Below, one piece after another: positions 8,028 through 17,647 of a stretch of 64,000 nucleotides of DNA. A program made the position numbers and the translations under genes. Numbering within the stretch: the first letter of the stretch is position 1; the number at the start of each line of letters is the position of its first letter. The DNA is taken from contig NZ_JAOXSR010000006.1 in assembly GCF_026163685.1 (NCBI RefSeq), forward strand, positions 183,589-247,588, written 5' to 3'. The stretch comes from Oerskovia flava (lineage in GTDB: Bacteria > Actinomycetota > Actinomycetes > Actinomycetales > Cellulomonadaceae). The notes beneath the pieces were generated by a model. The model was given only the letters and a program-made list of their open reading frames with translations. It made no database searches and was not told where the DNA came from.

Positions 8028-8735
8028 ATGGGAGTCCTGGACCGCTTCGAGAAGGGTGTCGAACGCGTCGTGAACAACGCGTTCGCGAAGGTGGGTCGCA
8101 GCGAGGTCAAGCCTGTCGAGCTGGCGAGCGCGCTGCGGCGCGAGCTGGACGACCGTGCCGCCGTCGTCGGCCGTGACCGGACGGTCGCGCCGAACGAGTT
8201 CACGATCGAGCTCTCGCCCGACGACTTCGCGCAGGTCGAGGGGTGGGGGGCGGAGACGCTCGCCGACGAGCTGGCGTCCAACGTCACGGAGTATGCGGCG
8301 TCGCAGCACTACGCGTTCGTCGGCCCCGTGAGCGTGAGCTTCGAGCAGCACGACACCCTGGACCCGGGCCGCTTCCAGGTCCGGTCCGCGAGCGTGCGGG
8401 GCAGCGTCGCTCCGGCGACGTCGTCGGCTCCCAGCACCCGCCACCCCCTGGTCGACATCGACGGGCAGCGTTACCTGCTGACCGGGCCGGTCACGGTGAT
8501 CGGGCGCGGCTCCGAGGCCGACATCGTCGTCGACGACCCCGGGGTGTCCCGCCGCCACCTGGAGATCCGCGTGACCCCCGACGGGGTGATCGCGAGCGAC
8601 ATGGGCTCGACGAACGGGCTCTACGTCGAGGGGCACCAGGTCCCCGCGGCCACTCTCCTGGACGGCAACAGCCTGACCATCGGTCGGACCCGCATCATGT
8701 TCTGGACCGGCGCGTCCGACAACGAGGAGTGGTGA
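8028..8735 (+). CDS. fhaA: FHA domain protein FhaA (DUF3662 + FHA)
   Basis: Cytoplasmic phosphothreonine-binding adaptor of the cell-wall signalling cluster. In mycobacteria FhaA binds the phosphorylated pseudokinase domain of MviN and is linked to PknB. The 235 aa comprise an N-terminal DUF3662 domain (residues 1-115, MGVLDRFEKGVERVVN) and a C-terminal FHA domain (about 140-230) with the GRGSEADI, SRRHLEI and STNGLYV motifs that contact phosphothreonine. GGAAGGAGG lies 5 nt before the ATG. The long low-complexity linker of mycobacterial FhaA is almost absent here. First gene of the fhaA-to-pknB operon; 10 bp separate it from fhaB. Confidence 0.95.
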   Translation: MGVLDRFEKGVERVVNNAFAKVGRSEVKPVELASALRRELDDRAAVVGRDRTVAPNEFTIELSPDDFAQVEGWGAETLADELASNVTEYAASQHYAFVGPVSVSFEQHDTLDPGRFQVRSASVRGSVAPATSSAPSTRHPLVDIDGQRYLLTGPVTVIGRGSEADIVVDDPGVSRRHLEIRVTPDGVIASDMGSTNGLYVEGHQVPAATLLDGNSLTIGRTRIMFWTGASDNEEW

Positions 8736-8745
8736 TCTCCCCGGT

Positions 8746-9288
8746 ATGAGCGAACTGACGTTCACCCTGCTGCGGCTGGGCTACCTCGTCCTGCTCTGGG
8801 TGTTCGTGTTCTCCGCGATCGGGGTGCTGCGCAGCGACCTCTACGGCACCCGCCGGATGTCGCGGCGCAAGCGGGGCGACCCGCGACCGGGCCGCGGCTC
8901 CGCAGCCGGCGCACAGGTAGCCGGCCCCGCCTCGGCCCCGACACCCGCGCAGGCCCCGGCCCGCACGGCGCCCGCGGCACCCGCCGCGTCGTCGAACGAA
9001 CCCACCCGTCTGGTGGTCGTCGCGGGCGCGCTGCGCGGCACGACGATCCCGCTCTCGACGTCGTCGATCCTCATCGGCCGGGCACCGAGCTGCACGCTCG
9101 TCCTCGACGACGACTACTCTTCGTCGCGACACGCACGGATCTTCCCGCAGGCCGGTGCCTGGTACGTGGAGGACCTCGGCTCGACGAACGGTACGTACAT
9201 CGGCGAGCAGCGACTCTCCGGGGTGAACCAGCTCCAGCCGGGAGTCGGCGTGCGGATCGGTCAGAGCGTCGTGGAACTGCAGAGGTAG
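8746..9288 (+). CDS. fhaB: Membrane-anchored FHA protein FhaB (FipA)
   Basis: A 180-aa protein with one N-terminal membrane helix (about residues 8-28), an Ala/Pro-rich linker and a C-terminal FHA domain (about 90-175) with GRAPSCTLVLDDDY, SSRHARI and STNGTYI. The mycobacterial orthologue FipA joins FtsZ and FtsQ at the septum and is a substrate of PknA. That role is inferred from position and domain order. It lies 10 bp after fhaA and 5 bp before pstP. Confidence 0.93.
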   Translation: MSELTFTLLRLGYLVLLWVFVFSAIGVLRSDLYGTRRMSRRKRGDPRPGRGSAAGAQVAGPASAPTPAQAPARTAPAAPAASSNEPTRLVVVAGALRGTTIPLSTSSILIGRAPSCTLVLDDDYSSSRHARIFPQAGAWYVEDLGSTNGTYIGEQRLSGVNQLQPGVGVRIGQSVVELQR

Positions 9289-9293
9289 CGCCC

Positions 9294-10703
9294 GTGAACA
9301 TCGCCCTGCGCTACGCGGCGCGCTCCGACGTCGGCCTCGTGCGATCCAACAACCAGGACTCCGGGTACGCCGGCCCGCACCTGCTCGTCGTCGCGGACGG
9401 CATGGGCGGGCACGCCGGCGGGGACGTCGCGTCGGCGATCGCCGTCGCCGCCCTCGCCCCCCTCGACGGCTCCGAGCACGGCCCCGACGAGGCCCTTCAC
9501 GAGCTCGAGCACTCCATCGACCAGGCCCGCCAGGACCTGGTCGACCGTTCTGAGCACGACCCCGAGCTCGGTGGCATGGGCACCACCGTCACCGCGATCA
9601 TGCTCGCGGGCGACAAGCTCGCCATGGCGCACCTCGGCGACTCGCGCGCCTACGTCCTGCGGGACGGCGAGCTCGCGCAGGTCACGACCGACCACACCTT
9701 CGTCCAGCACCTCGTCGACACCGGGCGCATCTCGCCCGACGAGGCCGAGACCCACCCGCAGCGCAACGTCGTCATGCGCGTCCTGGGCGACTTCGACGTC
9801 GACCTCACCCCGGACGTGTCGATCCGCGAGGCGCACCCCGGCGACCGCTGGCTGCTCTGCTCCGACGGCCTGTCCGGGTTCCTCAGCCCCGAGCTCCTCG
9901 CCCACACCCTCGTCGAGATCACCGACGTCGACGAGTGCGCCGACCTGCTCGTCCAGCTCGCCCTGCAGGCGGGCAGCACCGACAACGTGACGGTCGTCGT
10001 CGCGGACGTCGTCGACGCCGACACGCTGCGAGACGCCGCAGCGGCCGTCGTGGCGAACGGCGTCTCGGTCGTGGGGTCAGCGGCAGACGCCGAGGGCTGG
10101 GGCGTGTCCGTGCCGGGCGGCGCCCTCGACCCGACAGGGCAGACGACCGAGACCGGCGCGCCCGCGGAGGGCCCCGCCCTGGGATCGGTCGGCAACGGTC
10201 TCGACACCCCCGTCGACGACCTCGGTGACGACCTTGACGACGAGGCCGAGGAGGCCGACGTCCGGCCCGTCGCACCGCCCAAGCGCCGGTGGCTCACCGC
10301 GCTGAGCATCCTGCTGCTCGTCGCCGGGGTCGCGGTGGCGTCCTGGGCGGGCTACCGGTGGACGCAGGGCCAGTACTACGTCGGCATCGCCGACGGCCAG
10401 GTCGCCGTGTTCCGGGGTATCCCCGCGAGCGCCGGCCCGCTGACGCTCTCCCAGCCCATCGAGCTCACCGGCGCCCGCATCGACGACCTCCCGGGCTACG
10501 TCGTCGACCGACTCGAGGACACCATCCCCGCGACGTCGCTCGCCGACGCCCGCGAGCGGGCGGACCGCCTGGTCGACGAGGCCACCCCGGAGGAGCCGGC
10601 CCCGCCGACCCAGGACCCCACCGAGGACCCGACGGACGAGCCGACGGACGAGCCCGCCGACGCCAGCCCGCAGACCGGCACCGTGCCGCACGTGGTGGCC
10701 TGA
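9294..10703 (+). CDS. pstP: PP2C-type Ser/Thr phosphatase
   Basis: Removes phosphate from the kinases PknA and PknB and their substrates. The PP2C catalytic domain fills residues 1-235 with all metal-binding motifs: SNNQDSGY, ADGMGGHAGGD, GDSRAYV, SDGLSGF and TDNVTVVVADV. An acidic linker follows, then one membrane helix (about 328-352) and an extracellular tail of about 110 residues, rich in Pro, Thr and Glu at its end. The start is GTG at 9294. Its stop overlaps the next start (TGATG), so rodA is translationally coupled. Confidence 0.96.
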   Translation: MNIALRYAARSDVGLVRSNNQDSGYAGPHLLVVADGMGGHAGGDVASAIAVAALAPLDGSEHGPDEALHELEHSIDQARQDLVDRSEHDPELGGMGTTVTAIMLAGDKLAMAHLGDSRAYVLRDGELAQVTTDHTFVQHLVDTGRISPDEAETHPQRNVVMRVLGDFDVDLTPDVSIREAHPGDRWLLCSDGLSGFLSPELLAHTLVEITDVDECADLLVQLALQAGSTDNVTVVVADVVDADTLRDAAAAVVANGVSVVGSAADAEGWGVSVPGGALDPTGQTTETGAPAEGPALGSVGNGLDTPVDDLGDDLDDEAEEADVRPVAPPKRRWLTALSILLLVAGVAVASWAGYRWTQGQYYVGIADGQVAVFRGIPASAGPLTLSQPIELTGARIDDLPGYVVDRLEDTIPATSLADARERADRLVDEATPEEPAPPTQDPTEDPTDEPTDEPADASPQTGTVPHVVA

Positions 10704-12319
10704 TGGCGCCGGTCGAGCCCGAGGTGCGCCCGGGACGGACGGCCGAGCTGGGCCTGCTGGTCCTCGCGCTGGCGCTGGGGATCGGTGCGTACGCGATCGT
10801 CGGGATCACGGTGACCGACGAGCTGCCGGAGAACTTCGCCCTCCACGCGGGCGGACTGGCGGCGCTCAGCCTGGGCGCGCACGTGCTGCTGCGCTTCAAG
10901 GCCCCCTACGCGGACCCGGTGATCCTGCCCATCGCGACGGCGCTCAACGGCATCGGGCTGTCGATGATCTACCGGCTCGATCTCTCGCGGCTCGAGCGGG
11001 GCGGCACGGAGGTCCTTGCCACCCGCCAGGCGCAGTGGACGGCGCTCGGCATCGTCGCGGCGTGCGTCGTGGTCTGGCTGCTGCGGGACCACCGCATCCT
11101 GCGCCGCTACACGTACACCGCGATGATCGTGGGCCTCGGACTCGTTCTCATGCCGCTGCTGCCCTTCATCGGCGTGACGATCAACGGCGCCCGGATCTGG
11201 GTCAACGTCGCGGGCATGTCGCTGCAACCGGCAGAGTTCGCGAAGATCGCGTTCGCGGTGTTCTTCGCGGGGTACCTCGTGACGAACCGGGACACGCTCG
11301 CGCTGGCCGGCAAGAAGGTCCTCGGGTTGCAGCTGCCCCGGGTGCGGGACCTGGGCCCGTTGATCATCGTGTGGATCGCGTCGCTCGGGATCCTCGTGTT
11401 CGAGCGCGACCTCGGTACGTCGCTGCTGTTCTTCGGCCTGTTCGTCGCGATGCTCTACATCGCGACCGAACGGATCAGCTGGGTGGTCATCGGTCTCGCG
11501 ATGTTCGCCGGCGGCGCGGCACTCGCCGCCTCGACGTTCGGTCACGTGCAGGCGCGCATCGACGTGTGGCTCGCCCCGCTCGAGCCGGAGATCTATGGGC
11601 GCGATCCCGGCGGGTCGGGTCAGCTCGTGGGCGGCCTGTTCGGCCTCGCCAACGGCGGGCTCGTAGGCACCGGCTGGGGCGAGGGCTACCCGCGGCTCGT
11701 GCCGTACGCGTTCTCCGACTTCATCTACACGTCGCTCGGCGAGGAGCTGGGTCTGACCGGCCTCCTCGCGATCCTGCTCATGTACCTCCTGCTCGTCGAG
11801 CGTGGCCTGCGTACCGCGCTCGCTGTGCGTGACGGCTTCGGCAAGCTCGTCGCCGGTGGCCTGGCGTTCGTCATGGCGTGGCAGGTCTTCGTCGTCATCG
11901 GCGGCATCACGCGCATCATCCCGCTCACGGGTCTGACGATGCCGTTCGTCGCGCAGGGCGGTTCGTCGCTCCTGGCGAACTGGCTCATCGTCGGGCTGCT
12001 GCTCCGCATCTCGGACAACGCCCGCCGCCCGTCGTCGCTGCCCGTGCGCGGGCAGGTCGCACCCGGTGGTGCCCGCGCCGCCGCCCCGACCCCGGTCGTC
12101 GCGGGGACCGCGACCGGTGCCGTGCCCGACGACGCACCCACCACCGTGGGCGGCTCACCGACGCCGGGCTACGGGGAGTCCCTCCCCCTGCGCGCCGCGG
12201 ACCCGCCCCCGCCCCCGCCGTCGCCGTCCCACGACGCCGCGACGGAGGTCGTCCGCGTGGACGACGTGGACCGCGACCCGCACGGCAGCGACGAGAACGA
12301 CGGACGGAGGGAACCGTGA
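10703..12319 (+). CDS. rodA: SEDS peptidoglycan polymerase (RodA/FtsW family)
   Basis: Polymerises lipid II glycan strands together with its class B PBP partner, encoded next. The 538-aa protein has about ten membrane helices between residues 10 and 430 and the SEDS signatures NGARIWVNVAGMSLQPAEFAKI, FERDLGTSLLFFG and PYAFSDFIYTSLGEELGL. A Pro/Asp-rich cytoplasmic tail follows. In this cluster the protein is the elongasome member (Mycobacterium Rv0017c). ATG at 10703 overlaps the pstP stop. The frame is open far upstream inside pstP, but only this start fits the family. Confidence 0.95.
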   Translation: MAPVEPEVRPGRTAELGLLVLALALGIGAYAIVGITVTDELPENFALHAGGLAALSLGAHVLLRFKAPYADPVILPIATALNGIGLSMIYRLDLSRLERGGTEVLATRQAQWTALGIVAACVVVWLLRDHRILRRYTYTAMIVGLGLVLMPLLPFIGVTINGARIWVNVAGMSLQPAEFAKIAFAVFFAGYLVTNRDTLALAGKKVLGLQLPRVRDLGPLIIVWIASLGILVFERDLGTSLLFFGLFVAMLYIATERISWVVIGLAMFAGGAALAASTFGHVQARIDVWLAPLEPEIYGRDPGGSGQLVGGLFGLANGGLVGTGWGEGYPRLVPYAFSDFIYTSLGEELGLTGLLAILLMYLLLVERGLRTALAVRDGFGKLVAGGLAFVMAWQVFVVIGGITRIIPLTGLTMPFVAQGGSSLLANWLIVGLLLRISDNARRPSSLPVRGQVAPGGARAAAPTPVVAGTATGAVPDDAPTTVGGSPTPGYGESLPLRAADPPPPPPSPSHDAATEVVRVDDVDRDPHGSDENDGRREP

Positions 12320-13782
12320 ACGTCCCCCTGCGCCGCGTCGCGAGCATCGTCCTCGTGATGTTCGTCGCGCTGATGGTCTCGACGTCCTACATCCAGTTCG
12401 TCCAGGCGGACCAGCTCAACAACGACCCTCGCAACGTGCGGACCATCTACCGGGAGTACGGCAACTTCCGCGGTCCCATCGTCGTCGCGGGTGACGCGAT
12501 CGCGTCCTCCACCCCGGTCGACGACCCGTACGGCTACCAGCGCGAGTACTCCGACGGCATGCTCTACGGGCACGTCTCGGGCTTCTTCTCCATCGTCAAC
12601 GGCATGTCCGAGATCGAGCAGACCGAGAACGACTTCCTCAACGGGCAGGCCGACGCGCTGTGGCTGGACCGGTTCGGCGCGATGATCACGGGCAAGCAGC
12701 CGCAGGGGTACTCGGTCGAGCTCACGGTGGACCCGGACGCCCAGCGCGCCGCCTACGAGGCCCTCGGCGACCAGCGCGGCGCCGTCGTGGCGATCGAGCC
12801 CGCGACGGGCAAGATCCTCGCGCTCGTCTCCACACCGAGCTACGACCCGAACTCTCTCGCGACGCACGACACGGGCGCGGCGCGCGAGGCCTACCAGGAG
12901 CTGCTCAACGCCGACGGCAACCCGCTGTCGAACCGCGCGATCCGCGGCAACACCTACCCGCCCGGCTCGACCTTCAAGATCGTCACGGCGGCCGCCGCCA
13001 TCGAGAGCGGCGACCTGACACCCGAGAGCGTCATCCCGGCGCCGCAGCAGTACCAGCTGCCGCAGTCGAGCTCGGTCATGAACAACTTCGGCGGGATCCG
13101 CTGCTCGCCCGAGGGCGAGCAGTCCCTCGCGGACGCGCTGCGCATCTCGTGCAACACCGCCTTCGCCGAGCTCGGCGTCGAGCTCGGCGACGAGGTCCTG
13201 CGTGACCAGGCGGAGGAGTTCGGCTTCGACGAAGGGCTGCAGATCCCGATGCCCGTCACCGCGAGCCACTTCCCGACCGAGGGCACGGAAGAGTCCAGCC
13301 CACCCCGCACGGCGCTGGCCGCGATCGGCCAGGGCGACGTCCGGGTCACCCCCCTGCAGGTCGCGATGATCTCCTCCGCCATCGCGAACGGTGGTGTCCA
13401 GATGGCGCCCTACACCGTCCAGACGGTGCGCAGCCCCGACCTCGACGTGGTGCAGGAGGCCTCTCCGAGGCGCCTGCGCACGTCCGTCTCGCCCAGTACG
13501 GCGTCGGCGCTGCGCGACATGATGGTGGGTGTCGTGGACAACGGCACCGGGACGGCCGCACAGATCTCGGGCGTCAAGGTCGCGGGCAAGACGGGGACCG
13601 CGGAGCACCGGTCGGACGCCGCACCACACGCCTGGTTCACCGGGTTCGCCCCGGCGGACGACCCTCAGGTGGCGGTCGCGGTGATCGTGGAGAACGGCGG
13701 CGACGCCGGCAACGAGGCGACGGGCGGCGCCGTCGCCGCACCGATCGCCAAGGCCGTCATGGAAGCGGTGTTGAACGGATGA
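12316..13782 (+). CDS. pbpA: Class B penicillin-binding protein PbpA
   Basis: Cross-links peptidoglycan as a monofunctional transpeptidase. The 488 aa begin with a membrane anchor (about residues 6-26) and contain the active-site triad of motifs: S218-T-F-K, S278-C-N and K425-T-G. The N-terminal pedestal is short, as in actinobacterial PbpA. Start GTG at 12316 overlaps the rodA stop (GTGA) and has GGAGG 6 nt upstream. Pairing with the SEDS protein just before it is the usual polymerase-transpeptidase arrangement. Confidence 0.96.
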   Translation: MNVPLRRVASIVLVMFVALMVSTSYIQFVQADQLNNDPRNVRTIYREYGNFRGPIVVAGDAIASSTPVDDPYGYQREYSDGMLYGHVSGFFSIVNGMSEIEQTENDFLNGQADALWLDRFGAMITGKQPQGYSVELTVDPDAQRAAYEALGDQRGAVVAIEPATGKILALVSTPSYDPNSLATHDTGAAREAYQELLNADGNPLSNRAIRGNTYPPGSTFKIVTAAAAIESGDLTPESVIPAPQQYQLPQSSSVMNNFGGIRCSPEGEQSLADALRISCNTAFAELGVELGDEVLRDQAEEFGFDEGLQIPMPVTASHFPTEGTEESSPPRTALAAIGQGDVRVTPLQVAMISSAIANGGVQMAPYTVQTVRSPDLDVVQEASPRRLRTSVSPSTASALRDMMVGVVDNGTGTAAQISGVKVAGKTGTAEHRSDAAPHAWFTGFAPADDPQVAVAVIVENGGDAGNEATGGAVAAPIAKAVMEAVLNG

Positions 13783-15434
13783 GACCGGTCGAGGGCCTTG
13801 CGCTCGGGAACCGCTACCAGCTCGTACGCCGGGTCGCGATCGGCGGGATGGGTGAGGTCTGGGTCGCCACCGACCACGCCCTCGGCCGCGAGGTCGCCGT
13901 CAAGGTGCTGCGGGAGGAGTACGCGGGCAACGAGGACTTCCTCAACCGGCTGCGCACGGAGGCGCGCAACAGCGCCGCGCTCTCGCACCCGAACATCGCC
14001 CAGATGTACGACTACGGCGAGCAGCAGAGTTCCGGCTACCTCGTGATGGAGCTCGTGGTCGGCGAGCCCATGGCCGACCTCCTCGAGCGTGAGCCCGTTC
14101 TGCCGCCCGCCCGGCTCCTGCCCATCCTGTCCCAGACGGCGCGCGCGCTCGAGGCCGCGCACATGGCCGGCGTCGTGCACCGCGACGTGAAGCCGGGCAA
14201 CATCCTGCTCGACCGCTCCGGCGAGGTGAAGATCACCGACTTCGGCGTCTCCCTCGCGGCCAACCAGGTGCCGATGACGGCAGCGGGGATGGTCATGGGA
14301 ACCGCCCAGTACCTCTCGCCCGAGCAGGCCATCGGCCAGGCCGCCACCGGCGCCTCCGACATCTACGCCCTGGGCATCGTCGCCTACGAGTCCGTCGCGG
14401 GGAACCGCCCGTTCACGGGCTCCACGCCGGTCGACATCGCCGTGGCGCACGTCAACGAGCAGGTGCCGCCGCTGCCGGGCAGCGTCCACCCCGACCTCGC
14501 CCGGCTCATCCTCACCATGCTCGCGAAGGACCCCGCCGGGCGGCCACCGAGCGCCGGGCTGCTCGCCGAGACCTTCGACGCGCTCGCGATCCGCATCGCC
14601 CGCGACCCCTGGGGTGCCACGTCGATCACCGACGAGTCGCACCCCGAGGGGCAGCCCGCGACCCGGCGCGCGCGCCGTGCGACCCGGCCCGCCGACGGCC
14701 CCACCGCCACGCCGGAGCCCGGCACCGCGACCCCGGTGCGGCCCGTGGAGCCCGTCATCACCTCGATGGCGATCCCTGAGACCGTCCGCGCCGATGCCCC
14801 CGCGGACGAGGTGCCCGACGACGAGTCCCCGGCACCCCAGCACGAGGCGGCACTCCCGTGGGAGCGACCCGCGCCGTCGAGCAGGAGCGGGACGTCGCGC
14901 ACCTACCCGCCTCGGCGGGAGATGCACGGGCAGGCCCGGACCCGGCCGCCGTCGATCCGGCCCGCCGGCCGGCGTCCCGAACGCCCGGAACGGCCCGAGC
15001 ACTCCGGCGAGCAGGGGCCGGGTGCCCCGAGCCGCCGCGAGCATGCTCCGGAACGGCCAGGGCGGGGCGGTTCCTCGGTGCCGGGCGGCACCCGGGCGCC
15101 GGCCGGTGCCACGCGGTCAGAGCGGCGGCGTGCCTCCCAGAACGCGTCGCCGACGCCCGCACGGACGTCGACGACGACCGGCCTGCGCATCGGCGGGCTG
15201 GCCAAGGGCATGTCCTGGCCACTGCTCGCCCTCCTGGGCCTGCTCCTGATCCTGCTCGTCGCGACGCTGCTCAACCGTCCCGACCGGACGGAGCCCGACG
15301 CACTGGGCGAGCAGATCGTGACGACATCGTTGCTCCCTGCTGCCCATGGCACGGGTGACAACGTGGTACCCAATGGGATGATTCTCAGTACTGCGGTCAG
15401 CACCGCGGTTCCGACGACGCTGAAGGACGCTTAA
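13779..15434 (+). CDS. pknA: Transmembrane Ser/Thr protein kinase PknA
   Basis: Regulates cell shape and division by phosphorylating wall and septum proteins. The 551-aa protein has an N-terminal kinase domain (residues 12-270) with the ATP-binding AVKVL lysine, catalytic loop HRDVKPGN and magnesium-binding DFG. A long Pro/Arg-rich juxtamembrane linker follows, then one membrane helix (about 478-498) and a short outer tail of about 50 residues without PASTA repeats, which distinguishes it from PknB. It overlaps pbpA by 4 bp (ATGA) and abuts pknB. Confidence 0.94.
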   Translation: MRPVEGLALGNRYQLVRRVAIGGMGEVWVATDHALGREVAVKVLREEYAGNEDFLNRLRTEARNSAALSHPNIAQMYDYGEQQSSGYLVMELVVGEPMADLLEREPVLPPARLLPILSQTARALEAAHMAGVVHRDVKPGNILLDRSGEVKITDFGVSLAANQVPMTAAGMVMGTAQYLSPEQAIGQAATGASDIYALGIVAYESVAGNRPFTGSTPVDIAVAHVNEQVPPLPGSVHPDLARLILTMLAKDPAGRPPSAGLLAETFDALAIRIARDPWGATSITDESHPEGQPATRRARRATRPADGPTATPEPGTATPVRPVEPVITSMAIPETVRADAPADEVPDDESPAPQHEAALPWERPAPSSRSGTSRTYPPRREMHGQARTRPPSIRPAGRRPERPERPEHSGEQGPGAPSRREHAPERPGRGGSSVPGGTRAPAGATRSERRRASQNASPTPARTSTTTGLRIGGLAKGMSWPLLALLGLLLILLVATLLNRPDRTEPDALGEQIVTTSLLPAAHGTGDNVVPNGMILSTAVSTAVPTTLKDA

Positions 15435-17525
15435 GTGGTGGACACTCCTCCCCGGGTTCTCGCCGGGCGCTACGAGGTCGGTGAGCTCATCGGCCGTGGT
15501 GGGATGGCCGAGGTGCACATCGGCCACGACACCCGCCTCGGGCGTACCGTCGCGATCAAGATCCTGCGCTCGGACCTCGCCCGCGACCCCTCCTTCCTCG
15601 CCCGGTTCCGCCGCGAGGCGCAAGCCGCCGCGGCACTGAACCACCCCGCGATCGTGGCGGTGTACGACACGGGCGAGGACGTCCACACCGAGGCCGCGGG
15701 CGCGACGTCGCACGTGCCGTTCATCGTCATGGAGTACGTCGAGGGCCACACGGTCCGCGACATCCTGCGCGACGGGCAGGCCGTCCCCATCGACGAGGCC
15801 ATCGAGATCACGGCCGGCGTCCTCGCCGCGCTCGAGTACTCGCACCACGCGGGAATCGTGCACCGCGACATCAAGCCCGCCAACGTCATGATCACGCCGA
15901 CCGGCGCGGTCAAGGTCATGGACTTCGGTATCGCGCGCGCCATCGCCGACTCCGCCGCGACCATGACCCAGACCCACGCGGTGATCGGTACCGCCCAGTA
16001 CCTCTCGCCCGAGCAGGCTCGCGGCGAGACGGTCGACACCCGCAGCGACCTGTACTCCACGGGCTGCCTGCTCTTCGAGCTCCTCACCGGGCGGCCGCCG
16101 TTCATCGGCGACTCCCCGGTGGCGGTGGCCTACCAGCACGTGCGCGAGACGCCCGCGACGCCGAGCGAGCTCGCACCCGACGTGCCCGAGGTCCTCGACC
16201 GCATCACGCTCAACGCGCTCGCCAAGGACCGCACCGACCGGTACAGCACCGCGGCGGAGTTCCGCGCCGACCTCGAGGCCGCAGCCCGTGGTGGGCACGT
16301 CAACGCCCCCGCGGTGGGCGCGGCCGTCGCCGCCGCGGCGCTCGCGCCGACGATGGTCGAGAACGCGACGCAGGTCATGAGCCCGGCGCAGGCGGCGTCC
16401 CCGTGGGGCACGACCGGCGCGGCCGCGATCCCCCCGGCCGGCCCGGAGGAGCCGCTGGCCGAGGAGCCCGAGGAGAAGAAGTCCCGCAAGGGCCTCATGT
16501 GGACCCTCATCGCGGTGGGGGTTGTCGCGATCGCGACGATCGTCACGTTGCTCCTGCTGAACGGTCGGGAGGCCCCGCCCGAGACCGTCGTGGTGCCGAC
16601 CCTCTCCGCGGACGTCACCGAGGAGGAGGCCCGGGAGATCATCGAGGGGGAGGGACTGGAGTTCCAGGCCCTCATCGACGAGGAGTCCGAGCTCGACGAC
16701 GGCACGTTCGTCAGCCAGAGCCCCGAGGGGGGAGAGGACGTCGCGCTCGGCAGCACGGTCACCGTGTACTTCTCCGCCGGTCCCGACAGCACCGTGGTCC
16801 CCGACGTGACCGGAGAGACGCAGGAGCGCGCGCGCCAGCTCCTCGAGGAGGCGGGCCTGGAGTTCGGATCCGTGACCCCGGAGGACAGCGTCGACGTCGA
16901 CCAGAACAACGTCACCGGCACGGACCCCGCAGCCGACGAGACCGTCGCGCGCGGCACGACCGTCAACCTGTTCATCTCGAACGGCAACGTGACCCTGCCC
17001 GATCTGAGGGGCATGTCCCAGGACGCGGCACGCGATGCGCTCTCCGAGCTCAACCTCAACGCGCAGATCTCGCAGGAGGAGAGCGACGAGGAGGTCGGGA
17101 CCGTGCTCTCGCAGAGCCCGTCCGCCGGGAGCGTCCCGCAGCGGTCCACGGTGACGATCACGGTCGCCGAGGAACGTGCGCCCGAGACGACGACCGTGCC
17201 GTCCAACCTCGTCGGGATGACCGAGGACCAGGCCCGCGAGGCGCTCGGCGGAGCCGGCCTCAACGCCGGGACGTCGCAGAGCCAGGAGAGCGAGCAGTAC
17301 GAGGCCGGCATCGTCATCGGCTCCGACCCTGGCGGAGGCCGAACGGTCCCCGAGGGCAGCGAGGTGAGCCTCATCATCTCGAGCGGGCCTGGCCCGAGCG
17401 ACAACGGCGACGACAACGGGAACGGGAACGGCAACGGGAACGGTGGGGACGACAACGGCGGCGGAAACGGCGACGGTGAGGGCGGAGACGCCGCCGGCCT
17501 CGGCGGCTTCCTCCCGAGCCCCTGA
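15435..17525 (+). CDS. pknB: PASTA-domain Ser/Thr protein kinase PknB
   Basis: Senses wall fragments or lipid II outside and phosphorylates growth proteins inside. The 696 aa comprise a kinase domain (10-275; AIKIL, HRDIKPAN, DFG, GTAQYLSPEQ), a linker, one membrane helix (about 355-376) and four PASTA repeats (about 385-650). The end is a Gly/Asn/Asp-rich tail coded by near-tandem GGGAAC units. The start is GTG directly after the pknA stop, with a second in-frame GTG next to it. Last gene of the operon, followed by a strong terminator. Confidence 0.96.
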   Translation: MVDTPPRVLAGRYEVGELIGRGGMAEVHIGHDTRLGRTVAIKILRSDLARDPSFLARFRREAQAAAALNHPAIVAVYDTGEDVHTEAAGATSHVPFIVMEYVEGHTVRDILRDGQAVPIDEAIEITAGVLAALEYSHHAGIVHRDIKPANVMITPTGAVKVMDFGIARAIADSAATMTQTHAVIGTAQYLSPEQARGETVDTRSDLYSTGCLLFELLTGRPPFIGDSPVAVAYQHVRETPATPSELAPDVPEVLDRITLNALAKDRTDRYSTAAEFRADLEAAARGGHVNAPAVGAAVAAAALAPTMVENATQVMSPAQAASPWGTTGAAAIPPAGPEEPLAEEPEEKKSRKGLMWTLIAVGVVAIATIVTLLLLNGREAPPETVVVPTLSADVTEEEAREIIEGEGLEFQALIDEESELDDGTFVSQSPEGGEDVALGSTVTVYFSAGPDSTVVPDVTGETQERARQLLEEAGLEFGSVTPEDSVDVDQNNVTGTDPAADETVARGTTVNLFISNGNVTLPDLRGMSQDAARDALSELNLNAQISQEESDEEVGTVLSQSPSAGSVPQRSTVTITVAEERAPETTTVPSNLVGMTEDQAREALGGAGLNAGTSQSQESEQYEAGIVIGSDPGGGRTVPEGSEVSLIISSGPGPSDNGDDNGNGNGNGNGGDDNGGGNGDGEGGDAAGLGGFLPSP

Positions 17526-17577
17526 CACTCCGCACCCGATCGCACGGCGCCACTGACCGGGCGTCACCGCTGAACGG

Positions 17578-17615
17578 ACGAAGGGCCTCTCCCCGGTGAG
17601 GGAGAGGCCCTTCGT
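17578..17615. terminator. Bidirectional terminator between pknB and trpG/pabA
   Basis: A stem of about 15 bp (ACGAAGGGCCTCTCCC with its complement, 6-nt loop) sits between two convergent genes and serves both. Confidence 0.85.
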
Positions 17616-17647
17616 CGCGGTACGGGAGGCCTTCGCAGGACGTGCCG